Assembly (NCBI RefSeq): GCF_009832865.1
Contig: NZ_CP047130.1
Span: 2,852,001 to 2,916,000, forward strand
Source: Colwellia sp. 20A7
Lineage (GTDB): Bacteria; Pseudomonadota; Gammaproteobacteria; Enterobacterales; Alteromonadaceae
DNA: 64,000 bases
Direction of reading: 5' to 3'
Of the stretch, positions 1-7,525 are shown piece by piece. Made by a program: the position numbers and the translations under genes. Numbering within the stretch: position 1 is the first letter of the stretch; each line of letters begins with the position of its first letter. Below the pieces are notes generated by a model. It had not been told where the DNA came from, did not search any database, and saw nothing but the letters and a program-made list of their open reading frames with translations.

Positions 1-1362
1 ACGACTCACATAAATGACAAAGTAGTAGCGCAAGAAACAATGAACACATTATCAACGGTTATGCCTACTAACTTACCAAAAAATATTATTATGGTAATTG
101 GCGATGGTATGGGACCAGCTTACACAAGCGCTTACCGCTATTTCAGCGATAACCCAAAAACAACAGTTGTGGAAGAAACAGTATTTGATCGCCACCTTAA
201 AGGTTTATCAAGTACCTACCCAGCTCCTGTTTCTGGCGTAGTCACTGACTCCGCAGCAAGTGCAACAGCATTATCGACCGGCGTAAAAAGTTACAACGGT
301 GCTATAGGTGTTGATGTAAACAAAAAAGAAATACAAACAGTATTAGAATGGGCAAAATTACAAGGTAAAAAAACAGGTGTAGTTGTAACGTCCCAAATTA
401 ACCATGCTACACCAGCTTCATATCTGGCACACAATGAAAGCCGTAATAATTACAATGAAATTGCCGATAGCTATATAGACAATGGTATAAAAGCAGATCT
501 TTACCTTGGTGGTGGCTGGAAATACTTCATCCGTGAAGACCGAAACTTAGTAAATGAGTTTAAAGATGCTGGTTTTCATTACCTTGATAATTACCAAGGC
601 TTAGATAACTTTCCTAAAGATAAACCTGTACTAGGACTTTTTGGTGATGTTGGTTTACCTTGGGCATTAGACGATACAAATCAACACCGTTTATCAACAA
701 TGACTAAAGCAGGTATACATCATCTGCTTGATTTACAAAAAACAGATAATGCCCCAGATAATGGATTTTTTATGTTAATTGAAGGCAGCCAAATTGATTG
801 GGCTGCTCATGGCAACAATATCGGTGACGCCATGGCTGAAATGGATGATTTAGCAAAAACAATCGAATATTTAGAACACTTTGTTGAGAATCACCCAGAT
901 ACGCTTGTTGTAATAACAGCCGATCATAGCACTGGTGGTTTTACTATTGCTGCTAATGGAAAATATGAATGGAATGCAGAAAAACTTCGTACAATGAAAC
1001 ATTCCGTTAATTATATCGCAAAAGAATTAGCGACGAATAAAATTAGCCCTAGTAATACAACGTCATTATTCAATTTTGAACTATCTCAAGAAGAGCTTAG
1101 TTTACTGATCGATAGTAAAAACAACCCTAAAATCGATGAAAACATGTACCGAAGTAAAAGCATGCCTGACAGTGAAGTTTCTTTAAATAATAGTGTTAAA
1201 AAAGTAATGGATATGCGTAGTAACAGTGGTTGGACTACGGGTGGTCATACCGCTATAGATGTCCCTGTATTTTCTTTTGGACAACACAGTGAATTGTTTG
1301 ATGGCTCGCAGGATAATACTGATATAGCTAAAAAAATATTTATGTTATTAGGTAAAAAGTAA
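1..1362 (+). CDS. Alkaline phosphatase (PF00245 type), 5' end outside window
   Basis: Periplasmic or secreted phosphomonoesterase that releases phosphate from organic esters. The frame is open from base 1, so the ATG at 40 is probably internal and the signal peptide lies outside the window. Visible family motifs, in order: VIGDGMG (first metal site), TDSAASATA with the nucleophilic serine, IEGSQIDWAAHGN (metal ligands), ITADHSTGG, and TTGGHTAIDVPVFSFG near the C-terminus. Known for the family: two zinc ions and one magnesium bound by these Asp, His and Glu residues. The gene stands alone and converges on metC; the shared terminator behind it now carries an IS element. Family assignment is firm; substrate and exact N-terminus are not known. 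Confidence 0.9.
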   Translation, partial: TTHINDKVVAQETMNTLSTVMPTNLPKNIIMVIGDGMGPAYTSAYRYFSDNPKTTVVEETVFDRHLKGLSSTYPAPVSGVVTDSAASATALSTGVKSYNGAIGVDVNKKEIQTVLEWAKLQGKKTGVVVTSQINHATPASYLAHNESRNNYNEIADSYIDNGIKADLYLGGGWKYFIREDRNLVNEFKDAGFHYLDNYQGLDNFPKDKPVLGLFGDVGLPWALDDTNQHRLSTMTKAGIHHLLDLQKTDNAPDNGFFMLIEGSQIDWAAHGNNIGDAMAEMDDLAKTIEYLEHFVENHPDTLVVITADHSTGGFTIAANGKYEWNAEKLRTMKHSVNYIAKELATNKISPSNTTSLFNFELSQEELSLLIDSKNNPKIDENMYRSKSMPDSEVSLNNSVKKVMDMRSNSGWTTGGHTAIDVPVFSFGQHSELFDGSQDNTDIAKKIFMLLGKK

Positions 1363-1396
1363 CTTAAAAAAGGCGAAAAAACTAAAAATGAATGAT

Positions 1397-1422
1397 GAAG
1401 GTGGATGTTTAAAACCCACCTT
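1397..1422. terminator. Bidirectional terminator hairpin, interrupted by the IS element
   Basis: The arm GAAGGTGG (1397-1404) faces CCACCTT (1416-1422). Joining the two sides of the IS restores an 8-bp stem with GAAGGTGG/CCACCTTC, an outer AATG/CATT pair (1391-1394 with 2746-2749) and a following TTTATTTTA. It lay between two convergent genes, so it probably ended both transcripts. The target duplication keeps a 7-bp stem on the left copy but removes its T-rich tail. Confidence 0.6.
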
Positions 1423-2734
1423 GACCCTGTAACAATATCTGTGTAAGTACCATTTTTAAATATAGTCTGAAATACGGTCTTCGAATTCAATCATAAAACG
1501 ATTCAAGGCCGATTTCCAATTCCTTATTGGCATAGTCCATTTTTTCGATGCTTGAGTAATGGCTAAGTAAATAACTTTCTTAGCTGAGTCATCGTTGGGA
1601 AATACCTTTCTGTTTTTAACCGCTTTGCGTATAACGCTGTTTAACGATTCTATCGCATTCGTTGTGTATATAGCCTTGCGGATATCATTCGGGTAAATGA
1701 ATAAGGTATTGAGATTATCCCAATGACGTCGCCAGGAAGCTGATATGCTTGGGTATTTATCGTCCCAGCGTGCTGAGAATGCATCTAATGCCTTCAATGC
1801 TTGCTCTTCATTAATCGCTTGGTAAATTTTTTTAGGTCTTTGGTTACCGCTTTATAATCAGTATAAGGCACAAATTTCAGCGAATTCCTTACCATATGTA
1901 CAATACATAACTGTATTTGAGTATTTTCAAAGGCGGTATTAATGGCATCAGGAAAGCCTTTTAAACCATCAACACAGGCAATAAGGATATCTTGAACGCC
2001 TCGGTTTTTGAGCTCGGTCAACACATTAAGCCAGAATTTAGCCCCTTCATTTTCAGAGAACCACATACCCAGTAAGTCCTTTTGCCCTGTGACATCAACG
2101 CCTAGCGCTAAATAAACCGCTTTGTTGATAACCTTATTATCTTCTCTGATTTTTAGACGGATACAGTCCATATAAACGATAGGATAAACAGGCTCTAACG
2201 GCCTTGTTTGCCATTCATCGACTTTTTCAATTACCGCATTGGTCACACGAGAAATTAAGGTGGGAGAGACTTCTGCGCCATAAAATTCATCAAACGAGTC
2301 GACGATATCGCGCGTCGTCATACCTTTGCCGTAAAGGTATAAAATCTTGTCGTCCATAGAGGTGAATCGTGTTTGATTTTTCTTTACGAGGAGCGGCTCG
2401 AAGCTACCATCACGGTCACGTGGTGTATTTAGCTCAAACTCTCCGTCCTCGGTTTTAACTTTTTTAGCGCTAAACCCGTTACGGTTGTTGGGCGTACTCG
2501 TTTTTTCATGTTTAGCGTAACCAAGGTGGTCGTCTAATTCGGCATTTAGTGCCGCTTCAACAGTAACCTTGGTTAGCATAGCTCTGAATTTATCTAAATC
2601 TTCGCCTGTTTTAATACTTTTTGCGGCTTCTTTTGCAAAAGCTTCAAGTTCTTTATGGTTCATGTGTTTTACCTTTCTTTGATACCACTAGGGTAACTGA
2701 TGAAAGGTACTTACACAAAATCTGTTACAGGCTC
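1423..2734 (-). mobile_element. IS256-family insertion sequence, complete ends, 1312 bp
   Basis: The ends are imperfect inverted repeats, about 29 bp with roughly 24 matches: GACCCTGTAACAATATCTGT at 1423 onward, and its counterpart GAGCCTGTAACAGATTTTGT read inward from 2734. Both ends are flanked by the same 8 bp, CCCACCTT (1415-1422 and 2735-2742), the target-duplication length known for IS256 elements. Inside is one transposase frame, broken once. The intact ends and perfect duplication suggest a fairly recent insertion. Confidence 0.92.
1456..2663 (-). pseudogene. IS256-family (mutator-type) transposase, split by a -1 frame change
   Basis: DDE transposase read in two overlapping pieces: an N-terminal 289-residue frame (1794-2663) and a C-terminal part (ending 1456). 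The first part holds the two catalytic aspartates (IVYMDCIRL and CVDGLKGFPDAI); the second holds the glutamate region (TTNAIESLNSVIRKAV). At the junction the minus strand reads CTA AAA AAA TTT, with seven A at 1827-1833. Slipping back one base gives KKIYQAINEEQALKALDAF, the normal family sequence, and one protein of about 400 residues. Either a frameshift mutation or slippage on the A run explains this. IS256 transposases are normally a single frame, so I call it a probable pseudogene, not certain. Confidence 0.8.
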
Positions 2735-2754
2735 CCCACCTTCCGCATTTTATT

Positions 2755-3930
2755 TTACTTTAACTTTTCATTAAAACGTTCAAAACCTTGTTCTAAATCT
2801 GCAATTAAATCATCCACATCTTCTAAACCAATGTGTAAACGGATTAACGGAAATTTAGCTGTCCACTTGGTTGCACTACGAATTGAATCAACACTGGTAA
2901 TACCTAAAATAAGTGATTCAAATCCTCCCCAAGAATACCCCATTTTAAAATGTGATAAACCATCAAGAAACGCCGTCAGTGCTTCTCTATTGCCACAATT
3001 TAAGGTAAAAGAAAATAAGCCATTAGAGCCGGTAAAATCACGTTTAAAAAATTCATGTCCTGGGCAAGATTCAAAAGCAGGATGTAAAATAGTATCTACC
3101 TCTGGTCTTTCTTTTAACCAATTAGCCACAGTTAATGCACTTTTTTGATGTTGCTTCAAACGTACACCAATCGTTCTGATACCGCGTAGAGCAAGGTACA
3201 GATCATCAGGCGATGTGCACTGACCCATTAAATAACTATTGTCACGTAATTGTGGCCAATATTTTTCTGTTGCTGTTGCTGTACCCAACATAACGTCAGA
3301 ATGCCCAACAATATATTTAGTGGCTGCTTGTATACTAATGTCCACGCCAAAATCAAACGGTTTAAAGTTAATGCCGGCAGCCCAAGTATTATCAAGCATG
3401 ACAATACAGTTATGCTGGTGTGCTATTTTTGCAATGGTTGGTACGTCTTGTACTTCCATCGTAATTGAACCGGGAGATTCTAAGAAAACAATTCTTGTGT
3501 TTAGTTTAATTAGCGCTTCAATACCAGCACCAATAAGCGGATCATAATACGTTGTTTCGACCCCCATTTTAGCCAAAATTTTATCGCAATAATCGCGCGT
3601 TGGTTCATAGGCGCTATCAACCATTAAAATATGATCGCCACTTTCTACAAATGAGATAATTGCATTAGTTATCGCTGCGGTACCTGAAGGATACAATGCA
3701 CAACCAGCACCGCCTTCCAATTCGGTCATGGCATCACTAAAAGCAAACGCTGTTGTTGTACCTCTTCTACCATATACCATGGTTTGATTATTGCGATTCT
3801 TTAAAGCATTATTCATTTCAGCAACAGTTTCAAACACAACAGTTGAAGCCCTTGTAACACTTGGATTAACTACACCATTTGTCCATTTTGCTTTGCGACC
3901 TGCAGTAACAATTCTAGTATCTTGTTTCAT
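2755..3930 (-). CDS. metC: Cystathionine beta-lyase, PLP enzyme
   Basis: Cytoplasmic Cys/Met-metabolism PLP enzyme that cleaves cystathionine to homocysteine, pyruvate and ammonia in methionine synthesis. Its 391 residues match the family length. The motif AATKYIVGHSDVM contains the PLP-binding lysine (about K205). Also visible are YPSGTAAI for cofactor phosphate binding, LDNTWAAG with the aspartate that pairs with the pyridine nitrogen, and the C-terminal SWGGFESL and IRLHIGLE motifs. The gene stands alone; a MetJ-like site lies 35 bp upstream. Related cystathionine gamma-synthases and methionine gamma-lyases are similar, but SWGGFESL and the overall pattern are MetC-like. Confidence 0.85.
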   Translation of the reverse strand: MKQDTRIVTAGRKAKWTNGVVNPSVTRASTVVFETVAEMNNALKNRNNQTMVYGRRGTTTAFAFSDAMTELEGGAGCALYPSGTAAITNAIISFVESGDHILMVDSAYEPTRDYCDKILAKMGVETTYYDPLIGAGIEALIKLNTRIVFLESPGSITMEVQDVPTIAKIAHQHNCIVMLDNTWAAGINFKPFDFGVDISIQAATKYIVGHSDVMLGTATATEKYWPQLRDNSYLMGQCTSPDDLYLALRGIRTIGVRLKQHQKSALTVANWLKERPEVDTILHPAFESCPGHEFFKRDFTGSNGLFSFTLNCGNREALTAFLDGLSHFKMGYSWGGFESLILGITSVDSIRSATKWTAKFPLIRLHIGLEDVDDLIADLEQGFERFNEKLK

Positions 3931-3964
3931 TTAAATCTGACCTTTAGGTTTAATTATTTAAAAT

Positions 3965-3980
3965 AGCTATCTAGCCATCT
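3965..3980. promoter_or_regulatory. Candidate MetJ operator (two tandem met boxes) for metC
   Basis: AGCTATCT followed directly by AGCCATCT. Against the known met box AGACGTCT (AGACATCT also tolerated) these match about 6 and 7 of 8. Tandem 8-bp boxes close upstream of a methionine gene fit MetJ repression. The assignment rests on two weak boxes. Confidence 0.4.
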
Positions 3981-4150
3981 AAACTTACTTATATTTATAC
4001 AGGGAAATGAAAAATAATTCACCTGTTATCTGTTAAGTTTTAAAACTGATAGCTAATAAGTGATAACTGAAATAGATATCTAGAACAATTCATTAGAATA
4101 ATAGTTAATAATAAAAGTATTGAGACAAGTTTTAGATTGCTTGTATCTTG

Positions 4151-4717
4151 TTATGATTGACACAAAACAGCATCCGCCTTATTACTTGTCTTTAATTTCA
4201 ATTTATTATTTTCTTCATTTAAAATAATATTATCTGCAGTTAACTCATCTAATTGGTTCTGTAACTGAATCATATTACTCATACTTACTGTTTTTTCCTG
4301 CTTGTATTGTTTTTCTCTTTCTAATGATTCTGCTAGCTTTAGTTGAACACTTTCTAATGTTGTCATTAGTTGTTTAATGTTCATTTCATTTTCATTCTTA
4401 GCGCTATTACCATTTTGTAACAGGGTAAATTCTTCACTGTTATCATCATCTGCTAAGACTTGTGTTAAATAATCAAATCCGTAGATAATAAGTGTTAGCA
4501 TTATCGTTAAAAATAAAACAACTAAATATTGATTTGAACTGACAGATTCAAAAGCAGTTTGCAGTCTTACGTTTAATCCGCCACTGGTCATCACCAGTGA
4601 AATAATAAACTCATTATGCCAAACAAACCAAATGACAATATAGGTTATAAGAAACCGAAAAGATGGCTTTAAATTCAGAATAACTCTGAGAAACGATTTT
4701 GTTTTATCCGACAACAT
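4151..4717 (-). CDS. Hypothetical membrane protein with C-terminal coiled coil
   Basis: I do not recognise this 188-residue protein. Two hydrophobic stretches are visible, around residues 20-45 (FLITYIVIWFVWHNEFIISL) and 62-82 (YLVVLFLTIMLTLIIYGF), probably two transmembrane helices. From about residue 95 onward a polar heptad-rich region (MTTLESVQLKLAESLEREKQ and following, with many Leu, Glu and Asn) is a likely coiled coil. Layout suggests an inner-membrane protein with a cytoplasmic coiled-coil tail. It sits alone between metC and polB on the same strand, about 250 bp from polB. Confidence 0.7.
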   Translation of the reverse strand: MLSDKTKSFLRVILNLKPSFRFLITYIVIWFVWHNEFIISLVMTSGGLNVRLQTAFESVSSNQYLVVLFLTIMLTLIIYGFDYLTQVLADDDNSEEFTLLQNGNSAKNENEMNIKQLMTTLESVQLKLAESLEREKQYKQEKTVSMSNMIQLQNQLDELTADNIILNEENNKLKLKTSNKADAVLCQS

Positions 4718-4969
4718 AAAATTCCTTTTTATATACTTAATATGAACTCTTAAACCGAGCTCAGGTTAGTTATTACTGATTTGCATAAATGTTCATTAAA
4801 TCATGCCAGTTTTAAAATAGACAAGCAACCAGAATGCACCTAAGTAACTTGCTTAGTAAAGAAGGGCTTAAAATAATAATTGCAGCATAAGGAAGACAGA
4901 GTACACAAGTTATAAAATGAAATAACGACTGAAAAATCAAATCAGCATAAGATAACAAACAACAGTCAA

Positions 4970-7435
4970 CTAAAATAAATTAATTTGTTTACTAACAATG
5001 ACATCGAAGGATTTACCTAAAAAAGGTAACACATCATCAGCTATTGGCTTAATCTGTTTATCAATATAATGCTCATAATCTAAATTTCCTTTCGATAGCT
5101 CTATTGGCATGACACCATTTAAGGTCATAACATATTCAATAATACTTCTTCTTCTATATTTAGGTGACTGACCTGAATCTATTAAGGCTTTATTAGCAAT
5201 TAAACATGCCTTGATATGAGGTGGTGTATTAACATAATCGTTAAGATCTCTTCTTATTTTTTTCATATAGACTAGGTTCTTATCGTGCTTACCTGCCCTT
5301 ATTTCACTCAATATAGTACAGATGTATTCTTCTATTGGTAGACCATCAAATACAAGTCTGAACAATTCTTGCTGGAATACTTTACTCACTTGAGTCCAGT
5401 CACTTCTAACGGTTTCTAACCCTTTAAAAATTAATTTCCCATCACTTAAACCAACATACCTTTTTTTAGTGCCAACCTTCTGTCCTTTCGTCGCTTCCTG
5501 CCCTCGAATTGTTGGCATTAAAAATTTGGTGAAGTGTGTTTCAAACTCAATTTCTAAATCACAAGGCAAGTCAAAAACTTCTTTTATATAATGTTGCCAC
5601 TTTTCATTAATAAAGCCCTGTAAATCTCGTCCTAGTTTTTTACATTCATCAACAGTTTTATCATCACCAACATGCACAAAGATTGAATCGGTATCACCAT
5701 AAATAACACGAAAACCTTTTTCTTCAATCCAATGTGTTGTCTTTTTTAAAATTTCATGGCTTCGTTTAGTAATAGAGCCCGAAAGCCTAGGATCAAAGAA
5801 CCGGCAACCTGTTGAACCTAAAACACCATAAAAACTGTTCATGATAATCTTAATTGCTTGTGATAATGCCGCATTCTTTTGTAGTTTCGCTTTATCTCTC
5901 TCTAACCAAAGTGAAGTGATAATATCGGGTAAGAAGTGTTTATCTCGTGAAAAATACGCACCATCGAACCCCTTAATCACTTTTTTATTTGGTTCAAGTG
6001 TTCTGGGATCAGCTTCCTTATTTATTGCGTTGTCATTTTCTACTTCAAGCAAACCTTCAACTAACCCCATAGGATCTATTTTAAAGCTGCGAATAATACT
6101 AGGATAAAGAGACTTAAAATCAAGCACTAACACATTGCTATAGAGGCCAGGTATCGAATCCATAACATAGCCACCTGGAGATATTAAACCAGAAACTCCG
6201 TCTCCCATATTGGGCGCGACATAACTACTACGATGAAGTTTAGGTAAATAAAGGTTAGTAAAAGCCGCAACAGAGCCACCTATTCTATCAATTGCGAGTC
6301 CGGTTAATTGCGCACGCAATTGGGCAAATTCTAACAATTGAGTTTTTTCAAATATTAGCCATACCAATCGGCAATCTTCAAGGTTGTAAGCAGCTAAAGC
6401 CGATTTATTATTTAAAAAATTATCTGTAATTTCATCAACTCTATTTTCAACATTATCAACTTTTTTTCCTATGCCTAATAACGTATTCGCAACGTTATCT
6501 AGGGAAAAACTAGGAAAGCTATAGGTTGCTGTTTTAAGTAAATCAATACCGTCAAGCACAACTCTACCGGCGATTTCAATAAACTGCTGATCAGTATTGT
6601 TACTGTTAGTTCGCCAGCGAGGTACACTGCCATCACGTCCAATAGAAAGTTTCAGTTGATGAAGGTCACAACGCTTTTGTAATAAACGAAAGTCAAAATT
6701 AATCACATTCCAACCAATAAAAATATCAGCATCAATAATGTCTATTTGTTTAATGAGCTCAATGAGTAACTGTTTTTCATTGGCAACCCAAATAATATAA
6801 TATTCAGCATCAAGCTGAGGCTCACCTATCATTAATACGCGTTTAAATTCTTCATTATTATTAGCATAAAGGCCGATTGAATAAAGCTCTCCAGCCATAG
6901 AACATTCAATATCAAGTGATAACATACTCAAGTTGATTGCTACCGGGTGTGCTGATTTTTTACACTTAACTTGAGAGGGATTAAGAAAGGTATTATTCGT
7001 TTGGTCAGTATTCGACTTACTGCTAGACAAAAAATCAATATCAGCAGTAATAAAGCGCTCCATTAAATAACGATCATCAGGGCGTATATCATCTTCATAG
7101 CATTTTATTTTATTAGCTTTAAGACATTCTCGTGCGCGATAAAACTGCGATAAATTAGCAAAGTAAAAACCATGCACATACTGTTGACCAAACGTTTTTA
7201 GTGCTAACGGTTTTTGTTTAACAAGGGCAATGCCTTGTTGTTGCAATATGGTCTCGGCGTGACTCGCTTGTGGTTGCTCAACAAAAAAAACGGCTAATTC
7301 ATTATTAATAACAAGTTTTTTGGCACCTTTCTCGGTTTTTAACCACAATGTGATCTGTAAATCGTTGCCTTTGTCTTGCACTTGCCGACTGAGTATAAAG
7401 CCTTGTTGAATTTGTTGTGGTACATTAGTTTGCAT
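4970..7435 (-). CDS. polB: DNA polymerase II (family B)
   Basis: SOS-induced repair and lesion-bypass DNA polymerase with a proofreading exonuclease. Exonuclease motifs are LSLDIECSM (about residue 174), WNVINFDFRLL (about 245) and YNLEDCRLVW (about 350). Polymerase motifs are DFKSLYPSIIRSF (motif A, about 439), KIIMNSFYGVLGS (motif B) and YGDTDSIFVHV (motif C, about 578), all with their acidic residues present. Its 821 residues are slightly longer than the E. coli enzyme (783). The gene is divergent from dinG across 90 bp carrying one LexA box, so both are probably damage-induced, as known for E. coli polB (dinA). Confidence 0.96.
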   Translation of the reverse strand: MQTNVPQQIQQGFILSRQVQDKGNDLQITLWLKTEKGAKKLVINNELAVFFVEQPQASHAETILQQQGIALVKQKPLALKTFGQQYVHGFYFANLSQFYRARECLKANKIKCYEDDIRPDDRYLMERFITADIDFLSSSKSNTDQTNNTFLNPSQVKCKKSAHPVAINLSMLSLDIECSMAGELYSIGLYANNNEEFKRVLMIGEPQLDAEYYIIWVANEKQLLIELIKQIDIIDADIFIGWNVINFDFRLLQKRCDLHQLKLSIGRDGSVPRWRTNSNNTDQQFIEIAGRVVLDGIDLLKTATYSFPSFSLDNVANTLLGIGKKVDNVENRVDEITDNFLNNKSALAAYNLEDCRLVWLIFEKTQLLEFAQLRAQLTGLAIDRIGGSVAAFTNLYLPKLHRSSYVAPNMGDGVSGLISPGGYVMDSIPGLYSNVLVLDFKSLYPSIIRSFKIDPMGLVEGLLEVENDNAINKEADPRTLEPNKKVIKGFDGAYFSRDKHFLPDIITSLWLERDKAKLQKNAALSQAIKIIMNSFYGVLGSTGCRFFDPRLSGSITKRSHEILKKTTHWIEEKGFRVIYGDTDSIFVHVGDDKTVDECKKLGRDLQGFINEKWQHYIKEVFDLPCDLEIEFETHFTKFLMPTIRGQEATKGQKVGTKKRYVGLSDGKLIFKGLETVRSDWTQVSKVFQQELFRLVFDGLPIEEYICTILSEIRAGKHDKNLVYMKKIRRDLNDYVNTPPHIKACLIANKALIDSGQSPKYRRRSIIEYVMTLNGVMPIELSKGNLDYEHYIDKQIKPIADDVLPFLGKSFDVIVSKQINLF

Positions 7436-7468
7436 ATTTTTTAAAATTAAATAGAGAGAAAAAACAAA

Positions 7469-7488
7469 GCCTGTTAATATATACAGCA
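7469..7488. promoter_or_regulatory. LexA (SOS) box shared by polB and dinG
   Basis: GCCTGTTAATATATACAGCA has the perfect core CTGT-N8-ACAG (7471-7486) of the gammaproteobacterial LexA operator and an AT-rich spacer. It lies 36 bp from the polB start and 40 bp from the dinG start. A TATAAT at 7497-7502 is placed so that the dinG -35 region would fall inside the box. Confidence 0.88.
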
Positions 7489-7525
7489 GTGTACTTTATA
7501 ATCTTACCTTTGGAAACTGCGTTAA

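Noticed and set aside
2621-3547. Plus-strand open frames over metC
   Set aside because: They are antisense shadows of metC, with no conserved protein features and no ribosome-binding sites.
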